DNA of 64,000 nt from Methylobacterium sp. WL1 (GCF_008000895.1 NZ_CP042823.1:2173001-2237000); one strand, 5' to 3'. Counted from the first letter of the stretch, positions 10,283 to 19,958 are shown. Notes: a model not told the origin generated them from the sequence alone. Program-made: numbers and translations.

Positions 10283-11584
10283 CTACTCGGCCGCCATCGG
10301 GATGGGATCGGAATGCGGGTTGGCCGTATAGCGGTCGATCCGCTTCTCGATCTCGGGCCGGAAGTGCTTGATCAGGCCCTGGATCGGCCAGGCCGCCGCG
10401 TCGCCGAGCGCGCAGATCGTGTGCCCTTCGATCTGCTTGGTGACCTCGAACAGCATGTCGATCTCGCGCTTCTGCGCGCGGCCCTCGGTCATGCGCTGCA
10501 TCACGCGCCACATCCAGCCGGTGCCCTCGCGGCAGGGCGTGCACTGGCCGCACGACTCATGCTTGTAGAAGTACGAGATGCGGGTGATCGCCGCGACGAT
10601 GTCGGTGGACCGGTCGAGCACGATCACCGCCGCGGTTCCCAGGCCGGAGCCGAGGTTGCGCAGGGTGTCGAAGTCCATCTTGGCGTCGATGATCTGATCG
10701 GCCGGCACCAGCGGCACCGAGGAGCCGCCCGGGATCGAGCACAGCAGGTTGTCCCAGCCGCCGCGCATGCCGCCGCAATGCCGGTCCACCAGCTCGCGGA
10801 AGGTGATGCCCAGCTCGGCCTCGACGTTGCACGGCTTGTTGACGTGCCCCGAGACGCAGAACAGCTTCGTGCCGGTGTTGTTCTTGCCGCCGAGGCCGGC
10901 GAACCACGAACCGCCCCGGCGCAGGATCGTGCCGGCGACCGCGATCGACTCGACGTTGTTGACCGTCGTCGGGCAGCCGTAGAGGCCCATATTCGCCGGG
11001 AACGGCGGCTTGAGCCGCGGCATCCCCTTCTTGCCCTCGAGGCTCTCGATCAGCGCCGTCTCCTCGCCGCAGATATAAGCGCCGGCGCCGTGGTGGACGT
11101 AGATGTCGAAGGGGAAGTCGTGGACGTTCGACTGGCCGACGAGACGGGCCTCGTAGGCCTCGTCCACCGCCCGCTGCAGGGCGTGTTTCTCGGCCACGTA
11201 CTCGCCGCGGATATAGATGTAGCAGGCATGCGCGCCCATCGCGAAGCAGGCCAGCATGCAGCCCTCGATCAGGAGGTGCGGATCGTGCCGCATGATCTCC
11301 CGGTCCTTACAGGTGCCCGGCTCCGACTCGTCGGCGTTGACCACGAGGTAGTGCGGGCGCCCGTCGGACTTCTTGGGCATGAACGACCACTTGAGGCCGG
11401 TGGGGAAGCCCGCGCCGCCGCGGCCGCGCAGGCCCGACGCCTTCATCTCCTCGATGATCCAGTCGCGGCCCTGCTCCAGGAGGAACTTGGTCCCGTCCCA
11501 CGCGCCGCGCTGCTTGGCAGCCTCCAGGCCCGGCGAATGCAGGCCGTAGAGGTTGGTGAAGATGCGATCCTGATCCGACAGCAT
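10283..11584 (-). CDS. nuoF: NADH-quinone oxidoreductase subunit F
   Basis: This is the NADH- and FMN-binding entry subunit of complex I, 433 residues. It has the glycine-rich [16 protein letters not shown] nucleotide/flavin loop near residue 55, the [13 protein letters not shown] segment near residue 170 and the N3 4Fe-4S cluster motif [15 protein letters not shown] near residue 345. Length and motifs are canonical for the alphaproteobacterial protein. Unusually, it is bracketed by two small ORFs with related C-termini rather than abutting nuoE and nuoG directly. Confidence 0.97.
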   Translation of the reverse strand: MLSDQDRIFTNLYGLHSPGLEAAKQRGAWDGTKFLLEQGRDWIIEEMKASGLRGRGGAGFPTGLKWSFMPKKSDGRPHYLVVNADESEPGTCKDREIMRHDPHLLIEGCMLACFAMGAHACYIYIRGEYVAEKHALQRAVDEAYEARLVGQSNVHDFPFDIYVHHGAGAYICGEETALIESLEGKKGMPRLKPPFPANMGLYGCPTTVNNVESIAVAGTILRRGGSWFAGLGGKNNTGTKLFCVSGHVNKPCNVEAELGITFRELVDRHCGGMRGGWDNLLCSIPGGSSVPLVPADQIIDAKMDFDTLRNLGSGLGTAAVIVLDRSTDIVAAITRISYFYKHESCGQCTPCREGTGWMWRVMQRMTEGRAQKREIDMLFEVTKQIEGHTICALGDAAAWPIQGLIKHFRPEIEKRIDRYTANPHSDPIPMAAE

Positions 11585-11596
11585 GTTCTTCGTTCC

Positions 11597-11851
11597 TCAG
11601 CTGACCGGAGCGTCGGTGATGTCGAGGCGGCGCTCGATCCGGGCGAGCCGGGAGTCGAGGGCGCCGAACGTCTCGTAGAGGGTGCCGATATCGGTCTGCA
11701 CGGGGTTCATCTGCAGTTGCTGCGCCTGCTGATCGCCGCGTACGCCCCTCGACTCGCCGCGCACTTCACGCAGGCCTCCGTCCATGTTCCCGACGCGCGC
11801 CTGCACGGCCTTCAGCACCTCGTAGATCCGTTCGTTCGTCACCGCGGTCAT
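11597..11851 (-). CDS. Small coiled-coil protein between nuoE and nuoF
   Basis: The 84-residue product starts at the ATG at 11851, five bases after the nuoE stop (a TTG at 11860 would overlap it), and ends 12 bases before nuoF. The sequence MTNERIYEVLKAVQARV-like at the N-terminus, the Gln/Asp/Arg-rich middle and the RLARIERRLD heptad at the end suggest a short helical or coiled-coil protein. I recall such IERRLDL-ending small proteins as dispersed in Methylobacterium genomes. It is co-transcribed with complex I but has no defined role. The partial copy beyond nuoF shares its final 13 or so residues. Confidence 0.65.
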   Translation of the reverse strand: MTAVTNERIYEVLKAVQARVGNMDGGLREVRGESRGVRGDQQAQQLQMNPVQTDIGTLYETFGALDSRLARIERRLDITDAPVS

Positions 11852-11856
11852 GGTGG

Positions 11857-13223
11857 TCAAACTCCCGTCCCCGACAGCGCCTGAGCCTGGCCCACCCAGT
11901 CCTCCCGGTCGATGCGACCTGGGAACGCGAGGTAGGTGCCGACCCAGGTTATCTCGTCGCGGCCCCAGGCGGCGATCTGGTCGAAATGGTAGAGGCCGAG
12001 TGCATTCAGGCGCTGGCTGTCGCCCGGGCCGATGCCCTTGATCCGGGTCAGGTCGTCCGGCTGGCCGGCGCGGGCGGCATCCAGGCCGGGCGGACGGGTG
12101 CCGCCCGCGTTCGCCTTCTGCTCAGGGGTCGCGTCCGTCGGCAGGGCCGCCAGGGCGTCCGCGACGCGCGCCTCCTCGGCTTCCGCCGCGACTTCGCCCT
12201 CGCTGGCGCCGGACGCCTCCGGCTGCGGCGGGACCGTGCCGCGATCCGGCACAGCCTGGCTGCCCTGGTCGCCCCCGGCCCGCTCGTCCTTGGAGACCGC
12301 CTCGGCCGGCGCCTCGCGCACGTCCGCGTCACCCTCCCGGGGGCGCCGCCCTTCGCCGTCGAGCGGCCGGTCTCGGCCGCGTCCGCCCGATCCTCGGGCT
12401 TGACCGGCGTCTCGCCGTTTGCCGCGCGCTGGGCCGGCGCATCGGTGACGGGGCGCTCGGCGGCGCGTCCGGCGTCGGGCCGGGCGGGCTTGGGCTGCGA
12501 CGCCGCCCGCTGCTGCTCGCTCGACTTCGCCTCGTCCGCCTTCGCGGCCTCGTCGGCGCCGGACTTCGCGGTGTCTTCGAAGCGCTTGCGCCAGGCGCCG
12601 ACCCGCGAGCCGTCGAACAGGGCCGGATCGGTCAGCGTGTCGGGGCCGCCGAGCGGCTCGGATGCCTGGCGCTCGACCTGCGAGCCGACCTTGACCGGCC
12701 GGCCAGCGGCGAGGTCGTCCATCAGGGTGCCGAGCGATTCGGGCGTCAGATCCTCGTAATAGTCCTGGTTGATCTGGACCATCGGGGCGTTGCAGCAGGC
12801 GCCCAGGCACTCGACCTCGAGCCACGAGAAGTTGCCGTCGGGCGAGACGTGGCCGGCGGGGCCGAGGCGCGCCTCGAGCATCTCCTTTAGGCCCCGGGCG
12901 CCGCAGGAATCGCACGGCACCGTGCCGCAGACCTGGACCCAGAAGCGCCCCACCGGCTCCAGCGCGAACATCGTGTAGAAGGTGGCCACCTCCAGCACGC
13001 GGATGTTGGGCATGCCGAGTTCGGTCGCCACCGCCTCGATGGCGGCCCGGGGCAGCCAGCCGCCGTTCTGCTCCTGCGCCTTCCAGAGCAGCGAGATCAC
13101 CGCGGAGGCCTGGCGGCCTTCCGGGTACTTTGCGATCTGGGTCTTCGCCCAGGCGGCGTTCTCGGGGGAGAACGCGAAGCTCTGGGGCTGCTCAGAGGCC
13201 GGCGCGAGTCTGCGGTTTGCCAT
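11857..13223 (-). CDS. nuoE: NADH-quinone oxidoreductase subunit E, C-terminal tail frameshifted
   Basis: This is the 24-kDa thioredoxin-like subunit of complex I carrying cluster N1a. Residues 1-170 hold the core with the cluster cysteines in VCGTVPCDSC and ECLGACCNAP. A long Ala/Glu/Lys-rich tail follows. In the initial frame translation would end at 12048 with an Arg-rich run, but another frame continues to 11857 and ends in DDLTRIKGIGPGDSQRLNALG and later FPGRIDREDWV, the helix-hairpin-helix-like tail typical of alphaproteobacterial NuoE. Adding one C at the C5 run (plus-strand G run at about 12339-12343) joins the frames into 455 residues. The core is intact either way. Confidence 0.9.
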
Positions 13224-13235
13224 CCTGCTAACGCC

Positions 13236-14426
13236 TTACCGATCCACTTCGCCGAACACGATGTCGAGGGTGCCCAGCACGCACGACACGTCGGCCAGAA
13301 GGTGCCCCCGGCACATCCAATCCATCGCCTGAAGATGCGCGAAGCCCGGCGCGCGGATCTTGCAGCGGTACGGCTTGTTGGTCCCATCGGACACGAGATA
13401 GACGCCGAACTCGCCCTTGGGTGCTTCCACGGCGGCGTAGACCTCGCCTTCCGGGACGTGGAAACCCTCGGTGTAGAGCTTGAAGTGGTGGATGAGCGCT
13501 TCCATCGAGCGCTTCATCTCCCGGCGGGGCGGCGGCGCGAACTTGCCATCGATGGCCGCGATCGGGCCCTGACCGGCCGGCTCGCGCAGCTTGGCGCAGC
13601 ACTGCTTCATGATCTTGGCCGATTCCCGCATTTCCTCCATGCGGATCACCTGCCGGTCATAGGTGTCGCCGTTCCGGCCGACCGGGATGTCGAACGCCAT
13701 CTCTTCGTAGCACTCGTAGGGCTGCGCCTTGCGCAGGTCCCACGGGATGCCCGAGCCGCGCAGCATGACGCCGGAGAAGCCCCACTCCATGCACTCGTCC
13801 ACCGAGACGATGCCGATGTCGACGTTGCGCTGCTTGAAGATGCGGTTGGCCATGACGAGGTCGTCGAGATCCTGCACGACCTGCAGGAACGGGTCGCAGA
13901 AGGCCTCGATGTCGTCGATCAGCTTGGGCGGCAGGTCCTGGTGGACGCCGCCGGGCCGGAAGTAGTTGGCGTGGAGCCGGGCGCCCGAGGCACGCTCGTA
14001 GAAGATCATCAGCTTCTCGCGCTCCTCGAAGCCCCAGAGCGGGGGCGTGAGGGCGCCGACATCCATCGCCTGCGTGGTGACGTTGAGCAGGTGCGACAGC
14101 AGGCGACCGATCTCGCAGAACAGCACGCGGATCAGCTGCGCGCGGCGCGGCACCTCGATGCCCGCGAGCTTCTCGATCGCCAGGCAGAAGGCGTGCTCCT
14201 GATTCATCGGCGACACGTAGTCGAGCCGGTCGAAATAGGGCGTCGCCTGCAGGTAGGTCTTGTGCTCGATCAGCTTCTCGGTGCCGCGGTGCAGCAGGCC
14301 GATATGCGGATCGACGCGCTCGACCACCTCGCCGTCGAGCTCCAGCACAAGGCGCAGCACGCCGTGCGCCGCCGGATGCTGCGGGCCGAAATTGATCGCG
14401 AAGTTGCGGATGTTGTGCTCGGTCAT
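13236..14426 (-). CDS. nuoD: NADH-quinone oxidoreductase subunit D
   Basis: This is the 49-kDa subunit of complex I, related to [NiFe]-hydrogenase large subunits, which contributes to the quinone site. The 396-residue product begins with the conserved [19 protein letters not shown] segment and contains [14 protein letters not shown] near residue 47. It ends with the canonical DIVFGEVDR. Its length matches the family. It lies 12 bases upstream of nuoE and 16 bases downstream of nuoC. Confidence 0.97.
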   Translation of the reverse strand: MTEHNIRNFAINFGPQHPAAHGVLRLVLELDGEVVERVDPHIGLLHRGTEKLIEHKTYLQATPYFDRLDYVSPMNQEHAFCLAIEKLAGIEVPRRAQLIRVLFCEIGRLLSHLLNVTTQAMDVGALTPPLWGFEEREKLMIFYERASGARLHANYFRPGGVHQDLPPKLIDDIEAFCDPFLQVVQDLDDLVMANRIFKQRNVDIGIVSVDECMEWGFSGVMLRGSGIPWDLRKAQPYECYEEMAFDIPVGRNGDTYDRQVIRMEEMRESAKIMKQCCAKLREPAGQGPIAAIDGKFAPPPRREMKRSMEALIHHFKLYTEGFHVPEGEVYAAVEAPKGEFGVYLVSDGTNKPYRCKIRAPGFAHLQAMDWMCRGHLLADVSCVLGTLDIVFGEVDR

Positions 14427-14442
14427 CGGGCGGCTCCGCTCC

Positions 14443-15090
14443 TCAGGCCGACTTCTTCTCGTCGCCCGGGAGCACGTAATCCGTGCCCTCCCAGGGCGAG
14501 AGGAAATCGAAGTTCCGGAATTCCTGCGTCAGCTGGACCGGCTCGTAGACGACCCGCGCCTCGTCCTGGTCGTACCGGACCTCGACGAAGCCGGTGAGCG
14601 GGAAGTCCTTGCGCAGGGGGTGCCCCTCGAACCCGTAATCGGTGAGCAGCCGGCGCAGGTCCGGATGCCCCGAGAACAGGATGCCGTAGAGGTCGTAGGC
14701 CTCGCGCTCGTACCAGTTGGCGGCGGGGAACACCTCGATCGCCGAAGGGACCGGGGTCACCTCGTCGGTCTGCACCTTCACCCGGATGCGCGCGTTGTGG
14801 CGCAGCGAGAGCAGGTGGTAGACCACGTCGAAGCGCTTCTCGCGCTGCGGGTAGTCCACGCCGCAGATGTCGATGAAGCTGCGGAACGCGCAGGCCGGGT
14901 CGTCGCGCAGGTAGGTCAGCGCGTAGACGATGTCGGAGGACTGGACCACCAGGGTCAGCTCGCCGAACGCGGTGGCGTGGGACACCACCGCCGGGCCGAG
15001 CGCGCCGGTGATGCGCGCCGCCATCGCCGCGAGGGCGGACTCGCCGCTCTCCGGCTGCGTATGCGACAGGATCGAGATGCCGTTGGTCAT
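14443..15090 (-). CDS. nuoC: NADH-quinone oxidoreductase subunit C
   Basis: This is the 30-kDa peripheral-arm subunit of complex I, 215 residues and separate from NuoD as usual in alphaproteobacteria. The signature segments are [13 protein letters not shown] near residue 70, the ERE-type motif in [22 protein letters not shown] near residue 130 and [19 protein letters not shown] just after. It lies between nuoB (9 bases) and nuoD. Confidence 0.96.
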   Translation of the reverse strand: MTNGISILSHTQPESGESALAAMAARITGALGPAVVSHATAFGELTLVVQSSDIVYALTYLRDDPACAFRSFIDICGVDYPQREKRFDVVYHLLSLRHNARIRVKVQTDEVTPVPSAIEVFPAANWYEREAYDLYGILFSGHPDLRRLLTDYGFEGHPLRKDFPLTGFVEVRYDQDEARVVYEPVQLTQEFRNFDFLSPWEGTDYVLPGDEKKSA

Positions 15091-15099
15091 GCCCGCTCC

Positions 15100-15699
15100 T
15101 CAGCGCTCGATCGTGCCGGTGCGGCGGATCTTCTTCTGGAGCAGCAGCACGCCGTAGAGCAGCGCCTCTGCGGTGGGCGGGCAGCCGGGCACGTAGATGT
15201 CCACCGGCACGACCCGGTCGCAGCCGCGCACCACCGAATAGGAATAGTGGTAGTAGCCGCCGCCGTTGGCACAGGAGCCCATCGAGATCACGTAGCGCGG
15301 CTCCGGCATCTGGTCGTAGACCTTGCGCAGGGCCGGAGCCATCTTGTTGGTCAGGGTGCCGGCGACGATCATCACGTCGGACTGGCGCGGCGAGCCGCGC
15401 GGCGCGAAGCCGAACCGCTCGCAATCGTAGCGCGGCATCGACATCTGCATCATCTCGACCGCGCAGCAGGCGAGCCCGAAGGTCATCCACATCAGCGAGC
15501 CGGTGCGGGCCCAGTTGATCAGCTCGTCCGTGGTGGTGAGCAGGAAGCCCCTGTCGGCCAGCTCGTCGCTGATCGACAGGAAGGTCGGATCGTCGGCGCC
15601 GATCGGCCGGCCGGTGTTGGGATCGATGATCCCCTTCGGCTGGGGCGCGACCGCGGGGGCGCGGGACAGGCTGTGGGTCGTGTCGGTGATCAAGGCCAT
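15100..15699 (-). CDS. nuoB: NADH-quinone oxidoreductase subunit B
   Basis: This is the PSST subunit of complex I that binds cluster N2, the direct electron donor to quinone. From the ATG at 15699 it is 199 residues. The four cluster cysteines are visible in [11 protein letters not shown] near residue 65, GSCANGGG near residue 128 and [13 protein letters not shown] near residue 160. The longer ORF running back into nuoA has no family similarity in its extension. It is 41 bases downstream of nuoA. Confidence 0.97.
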   Translation of the reverse strand: MALITDTTHSLSRAPAVAPQPKGIIDPNTGRPIGADDPTFLSISDELADRGFLLTTTDELINWARTGSLMWMTFGLACCAVEMMQMSMPRYDCERFGFAPRGSPRQSDVMIVAGTLTNKMAPALRKVYDQMPEPRYVISMGSCANGGGYYHYSYSVVRGCDRVVPVDIYVPGCPPTAEALLYGVLLLQKKIRRTGTIER

Positions 15700-15740
15700 C
15701 GGCGACTCGGAATGCGGTGCGGGCAGGCTGCTGTTGCGAA

Positions 15741-16106
15741 TCAATCCCACTCGAGGGCGCCCTTGCGCCACTCGTAGACGAAACCGACCGTCAGCACGCC
15801 CAGGAAGACGATCATCGACCAGAAGCCGAACCAGCCAAGGTCTCCGAAGGTGATCGCCCACGGGAACAGGAACGCGACTTCGAGATCGAAGATGATGAAC
15901 AGGATCGCCACGAGGTAGAACCGCACGTCGAACTTCATGCGGGCATCGTCGAAAGCATTGAAGCCGCACTCGTAGGCCGAGAGCTTCTCCGGGTCCGGGC
16001 TCTTGAACGCAACCAGGAACGGCACGACCAGCAGCGCGGTGGCGATGAACAGAGCAACGCCGATGAACACGATGAGCGGAAGATAGTCCGCCAACAATCC
16101 GGTCAT
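15741..16106 (-). CDS. nuoA: NADH-quinone oxidoreductase subunit A
   Basis: This is the ND3-like membrane subunit and the first gene of the nuo operon. The ATG at 16106 ([11 protein letters not shown]) gives 121 residues with three membrane helices. The quinone-site loop contains the conserved Cys in [20 protein letters not shown] near residue 45, and the second helix pair contains [17 protein letters not shown]. Its promoter should lie in the 340 bases upstream, which it shares back-to-back with the tRNA-Asp gene. Confidence 0.96.
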   Translation of the reverse strand: MTGLLADYLPLIVFIGVALFIATALLVVPFLVAFKSPDPEKLSAYECGFNAFDDARMKFDVRFYLVAILFIIFDLEVAFLFPWAITFGDLGWFGFWSMIVFLGVLTVGFVYEWRKGALEWD

Positions 16107-16372
16107 GCCAGGGCCTCGCGAGAGCGTCTCGTATCGACGTGGGAAACCGCGGTGCGCCGCCGAACCGGATTCGCCCGTGGAATTGTTCTTATGCCAGGAT
16201 GCGCGCGGCCGGAGGCTTAGTCGAGCCGCCGACCCGTGACAATGGCTTGTCGCGTCGCACAAAGTGCACGTCCTGCCTTGTGCAGAGATTGGGCGCAGGC
16301 GGCTCGCCTGCAACACGACGCAAGCGCGCAGCCCGTCCGGCGCATCGCCGCACAAAACCGTCACGGACACGC
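16107..16372. other. Divergent intergenic region between nuoA and tRNA-Asp
   Basis: No convincing gene is visible here. This stretch must hold the nuo operon promoter on the minus strand, but I could not pick out a confident -35/-10 pair. The plus-strand end leads into the tRNA-Asp promoter. Confidence 0.6.
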
Positions 16373-16401
16373 TTGACAGTCCCCGGTCTGGCCCATACAC
16401 C
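16373..16401 (+). promoter_or_regulatory. Sigma-70-type promoter of tRNA-Asp
   Basis: A perfect TTGACA (16373-16378), a 17-base spacer and TACACC (16396-16401) predict a start near 16408, about 40 bases before the tRNA-Asp gene. The same geometry precedes the other two tRNA genes in the window. Confidence 0.75.
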
Positions 16402-16448
16402 CCGCCCCGTCGCCGGGCGAAACGCCCCCTCGGAAGCGACCACGCCGT

Positions 16449-16525
16449 GCGGGCGTAGCTCAGTTGGTTAGAGTGCCGGCCTGTCACGCCGGAGGTCGCG
16501 GGTTCGAGTCCCGTCGCCCGCGCCA
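16449..16525 (+). tRNA. tRNA-Asp (GTC)
   Basis: This is a 77-base cloverleaf. The acceptor stem GCGGGCG pairs with CGCCCGC, the D-arm is gctcagttggttagagt, and the anticodon loop is cctGTCacg on a gccgg-type stem. The T-arm is ggttcgagtcc, and there is a discriminator G and an encoded CCA. Anticodon GTC reads Asp codons. All stems pair by inspection. Confidence 0.97.
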
Positions 16526-16884
16526 CTTCCGCAATACCGTTACATGATGCCCGAACCGCGCCTCCGATCGTCTCGGGGGCGTTCTTGCGTTTGCGCTGCC
16601 GTCGGGACCGTGATCGGTCGGCAGATCGGCGCCCTCGAACGTGAGATGTCGGCGGCAACGTGGCAGTCCAGCGGCCACGGACGGTTCAGAGCGGGCGCGG
16701 AGCCGTCGTTTCGAGGCCGATCTTGATCGCCACGACGTTGGCACCGGGGATCCGTGACGCCCAGGATCGCCGACCGCGTGTCGGGCGGCGTCGTTGGCGT
16801 GTGCCCTCCGACCTTTCATGGACGGTCACACGCACCGACCCAACCACCTGCCGAGCCCACGTTCCGCTCGACATGCGTACGCCC
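16526..16884. other. Intergenic, no gene seen
   Basis: This 359-base stretch lies between tRNA-Asp and the stop of the RidA-like gene. The ORFs in it are short, overlap each other and lack family similarity. No clear terminator or repeat is seen. Confidence 0.5.
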
Positions 16885-17271
16885 TCAGGGCCGTGGGACG
16901 GCGGCAACCATCTCGATCTCGACATGTGCCCCCAGCGGGAGCGCCGCAACGCCGATCGTCGTGCGCGCCGGGTAGGGGGCCGTGAAGTACTCGGCGTAGA
17001 CGTGGTTCATCGCGGCGAAGTCGCCCATGTCCGTCAGGAACACGTTGCATTTCACCGCGTCCCCGAAGCCAAGTCCCGCTGCTGTCAGCACAGCTTCGAG
17101 GTTTCGAAAGCACTGGTGAACCTGCGCTGTGAACCCGCCTTCGACCAAACGGCCGGTCGTCGCGTCGATCGGAGTCTGACCCGACAAATAGACGGTGTCG
17201 CCGGCCCGAACGGCGTGCGCGTAGGGGCCGACGGCCGTTGCACCGGGTGCGGTCACGGCAACTCTGCTCAT
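16885..17271 (-). CDS. RidA family reactive-intermediate deaminase
   Basis: This is a 128-residue member of the YjgF/YER057c/UK114 family. Canonical RidA proteins hydrolyse 2-aminoacrylate and related enamine/imine intermediates from PLP enzymes. Conserved parts are the N-terminal AVGPYAHAVRAGDTVYLSGQ run, the FRNLEAVLTAAG helix, VKCNVFLTDMGDFAAMN, and the catalytic-Arg segment YPARTTIGVAALP near residue 105 followed by EIEMVA. I chose the ATG at 17271 (MSRVAV); the longer ORF adds 22 unconserved residues. It stands alone, 63 bases from the DUF1127 gene on the same strand. Confidence 0.9.
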   Translation of the reverse strand: MSRVAVTAPGATAVGPYAHAVRAGDTVYLSGQTPIDATTGRLVEGGFTAQVHQCFRNLEAVLTAAGLGFGDAVKCNVFLTDMGDFAAMNHVYAEYFTAPYPARTTIGVAALPLGAHVEIEMVAAVPRP

Positions 17272-17333
17272 CAATGGTCCCTCCTGAATGCCGTGGTCGC
17301 GTGAGGCTCCATTCCATGCGCACCGGTGCAGAA

Positions 17334-17630
17334 TCAACGCCGGTCCGCCCCCCGCGCCCGGCGCCGTTCATTGCGCCGGCCGATCAGCAGGTCGGTGGCG
17401 TCGCGGGGGTCCGGCACGGCCGCGTCGGCGACGTCCTGCGGTGTCAGGCCGATATCCTTCAGCTCCCGCTCGGACAGGGTCGCGAGTCGGTGCAGGACGC
17501 GCCGGTTCATCGCCGCGCGGGACAGGCCCGTCCGCACCTCGGCCGCGGCCTCGGCGATCGCCCGGGCAGCCCGGGCGAGCCAGGACGGCCTGCCCGGCGC
17601 GTGGGCGGTCTGGGTGAGGCACTGGTCCAT
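17334..17630 (-). CDS. DUF1127 domain small protein
   Basis: This 98-residue basic protein has the DUF1127 signature RRVLHRLATLSERELKDIGL at about residues 44-63, an Arg-rich helix preceded by an Ala-rich amphipathic segment. Members of this family have been linked to RNA binding and to phosphate, carbon or stress adaptation in alphaproteobacteria. The start at 17630 (MDQCL) faces the MocR-type regulator, with 113 bases between the two start codons. That divergent layout suggests the regulator controls it. Confidence 0.8.
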   Translation of the reverse strand: MDQCLTQTAHAPGRPSWLARAARAIAEAAAEVRTGLSRAAMNRRVLHRLATLSERELKDIGLTPQDVADAAVPDPRDATDLLIGRRNERRRARGADRR

Positions 17631-17743
17631 GGTTCGATCCTTCGTCCGTGCGGATTTCCGCGATCCTGCGGCCATGGGGCTGGCGGCGACAGGAACAGTT
17701 CGGTACGGTTTCGAAGAATTGTCCGGTCGGAAAGGCGGTACGG

Positions 17744-19135
17744 ATGAAGGTCGCGAGCAGGCCGGCCGGAACGCGCGTCGAGACCGTGGCCGGTGAGATC
17801 CGTGAGCGCATCGCGGCGCGCCATCTCGTGCCCGGGGTCCGGATCCCGTCGGTGCGGGCGTTCGCGGAATCCATGGGCGTGTCGAAATCGACCGTGGTGG
17901 AGGCCTATGACCGGCTGGCCGCCGAGGGCACCCTGGTGGCGCGGCCGGGTTCGGGCTTCTACGTCGCCGGCAAGACCCGGCCGCTCTCCCTCCAGGCGAT
18001 GGGTCCGCGGCTCGACCGGATCGTGGACCCGCTCTGGATCACCCGCCAGGCCCAGCAGGCCGGCGCGGACCAGCTCAAGCCCGGGGCCGGCTGGCTGCCG
18101 GATTCGTGGATGCCGCACGAGGCGATCCGGCGCGGCCTGCGCCGGGTGGCCCGGGCCGATCTGGCCGAGATGACCAATTACGACCGCCCGCTCGGCTACG
18201 AGCCCCTGCGGATCCAGATCGCCCGCAAGATCGCCGAGAAGGGCGTCGGCGCCGAGCCGGACCAGATCGTGCTGGTCGAATCGGCCACGCAGGCCCTCGA
18301 TCTGGTCTGCCGCTTCCTGCTCCAGCCCGGCGACACCGTGCTGGTGGACGATCCCTGCTACTTCAATTTCCTGGCGCTGTTGCGAGCCCACCGGGTCGCG
18401 GTGGTCGGCGTGCCGCTGACCCCGGAGGGACCGGACCTGCGGGCTCTTGGCACCCTGCTCGAGCAGCACCGCCCGCGCTTCTACCTCACCAACGCGGCGC
18501 TCCAGAACCCGACCGGCGCGAGCCTCGCCCCGGTCATCGCCCACCGGCTGCTGAAGCTGTGCGAGGCGCACGACACCCTGATCGTCGAGGACGAGATTTT
18601 CGGCGACCTCGAGCCCGAGCCCGCGCCGCGGCTTGCCGGCTTCGATGGGCTGGACCGGGTGATCCAGATCGGCAGCTTCTCGAAAACGTTGTCTGCCGCC
18701 GCGCGCTGCGGCTGGATCGCGCTGCGGGCCGACTGGGTCGAGCCGCTGGTCGATCTCAAGCTGGCCCTGAGCCTCGGCAACGGCCACGTCACCGCGGCCC
18801 TGGTGCACAGCCTGATCACCGAGGGCTGCTATCGTCGGCATCTGGCCGAGACCAAGCGGCGGCTGGCCGGCGCCATGGTCCAGGCCTCGGCCGAGCTCGG
18901 CGCCTGCGGCCTGAAACCCTGGGCGCAGCCCCGGGGCGGCTTCTTCCTGTGGATGCACCTGCCGGACGGGCGCGACGGCGCCGAGGTGGCGCGCCGGGCG
19001 ATGGCGCAAGGCATGGTCCTGGCGCCGGGCACCGCGTTCAGCCTCTCGGACCACTGGAACGGCTACATGCGCTTCAACGTCGCCCGTTGCGTCGACCCGC
19101 GCATCCGGCCGATCCTGCGCGCGGCGCTGGCGTGA
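17744..19135 (+). CDS. MocR/PdxR-type GntR regulator with aminotransferase domain
   Basis: This predicted transcription factor has an N-terminal winged helix and a C-terminal fold-type I aminotransferase domain that would sense PLP or an amino-acid adduct. From the ATG at 17744 it is 463 residues. The DNA-binding domain spans about residues 10-75 (IPSVRAFAESMGVSKSTVVEAYDRLAAEG). The PLP lysine lies in GSFSKTLSAAARCGW near residue 315, and the substrate-binding Arg region YMRFNVAR is near the C-terminus. The start is uncertain because the frame is open 32 codons further upstream. It is divergent from the DUF1127 gene, its likely target. Confidence 0.9.
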   Translation: MKVASRPAGTRVETVAGEIRERIAARHLVPGVRIPSVRAFAESMGVSKSTVVEAYDRLAAEGTLVARPGSGFYVAGKTRPLSLQAMGPRLDRIVDPLWITRQAQQAGADQLKPGAGWLPDSWMPHEAIRRGLRRVARADLAEMTNYDRPLGYEPLRIQIARKIAEKGVGAEPDQIVLVESATQALDLVCRFLLQPGDTVLVDDPCYFNFLALLRAHRVAVVGVPLTPEGPDLRALGTLLEQHRPRFYLTNAALQNPTGASLAPVIAHRLLKLCEAHDTLIVEDEIFGDLEPEPAPRLAGFDGLDRVIQIGSFSKTLSAAARCGWIALRADWVEPLVDLKLALSLGNGHVTAALVHSLITEGCYRRHLAETKRRLAGAMVQASAELGACGLKPWAQPRGGFFLWMHLPDGRDGAEVARRAMAQGMVLAPGTAFSLSDHWNGYMRFNVARCVDPRIRPILRAALA

Positions 19136-19445
19136 TCGCTCCGGTGCCATGGTGGCTTTGCGCGCGCAGCGCAGCGACCTGGCGGGGTTCCTCGCTTGAT
19201 CGGGGTACGGCGCCCAATGGGTCTGCGCCCGATAAGCTTGAGCTTAGGGTGACAGCGTTCGACCCAACTTGGCCGCCTGGTTTGCCACAGGCGCTTCCCG
19301 ATAGCGGTCATTCGTTGGCCGTCTGGCAACTTCGGCTCGGGGTGGCCACCAAACCCGGACCTCGCGACCCGAAGTGGACATTCCACCTCCGACCCACAGC
19401 ATTCCCGCGTATCGCGCGCAGAACACTCATGGTCGAAAACCCGAG
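19136..19445. other. Intergenic, no gene seen
   Basis: Several short ORFs exist in both directions but none has family features or a good ribosome site. The stretch ends in the promoter-like sequence of the next gene. Confidence 0.45.
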
Positions 19446-19475
19446 TTGACACATCGATCCTGAGTTGCGTGTATC
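19446..19475 (+). promoter_or_regulatory. Candidate promoter of the gene at 19495
   Basis: TTGACA at 19446-19451 is followed 17-18 bases later by GTGTATC. This places a start near 19482, about 13 bases before the ATG at 19495, so the leader would be very short. Confidence 0.5.
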
Positions 19476-19494
19476 GCTTCTCGGGGACCTAGTC

Positions 19495-19926
19495 ATGAGC
19501 GCGATTTTCGATGCCTCGGAATGTGATGACTGGCTCCACTCGAAGCAGGCCGAACTCCGCGCGCTTATGGCTGAGGCGCGGTCGGTGCGCCGGGAGGCAG
19601 CCGTCATGCGCGAAGCGAACACGCAGTCTCGTTTCCGCCTGCAACAGGCCTGGGCCAGCATCTCCGCTCAGTGGGGGCTGACACCGCCGGCTGACGCTGA
19701 ACCCGAGGCGCCCGACCACCGCTTATCCATTCTCGAAGCCTTGAACCTTGCCGGCCTCGATGAAGGCGATCTCGACGACGTGGCCACGTCCATGTGCGCC
19801 GCATACCAAGCTGCTGTGGCCAGGGACGACGAGGTACAGGACGTTTTGAGAGACGCGCTGATGTCCATCGGCCGCCACATCGCCGCACAGATGGGCCCCA
19901 AGGCAGCGGGTGTCGTTCTAAGTTGA
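19495..19926 (+). CDS. Hypothetical helical protein
   Basis: This is a 143-residue product from the ATG at 19495. An in-frame upstream start at 19465 is possible but would lie within the predicted promoter. Residues 10-60 are charged and helical (KQAELRALMAEARSVRREAA), suggesting a coiled coil, followed by an acidic Pro-containing linker and a second helical half. No signal peptide, membrane segment or known domain is recognised. The next small gene follows after 32 bases and is probably co-transcribed. Confidence 0.65.
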   Translation: MSAIFDASECDDWLHSKQAELRALMAEARSVRREAAVMREANTQSRFRLQQAWASISAQWGLTPPADAEPEAPDHRLSILEALNLAGLDEGDLDDVATSMCAAYQAAVARDDEVQDVLRDALMSIGRHIAAQMGPKAAGVVLS

Positions 19927-19958
19927 CACGCCTTGACCGTTCCTGGGAGGGATCGCGT

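Noticed and set aside
7905..10331. Long plus-strand ORF (808 codons) opposite nuoG and nuoH
   Set aside because: It overlaps two well-defined complex I genes on the other strand and has no family features.
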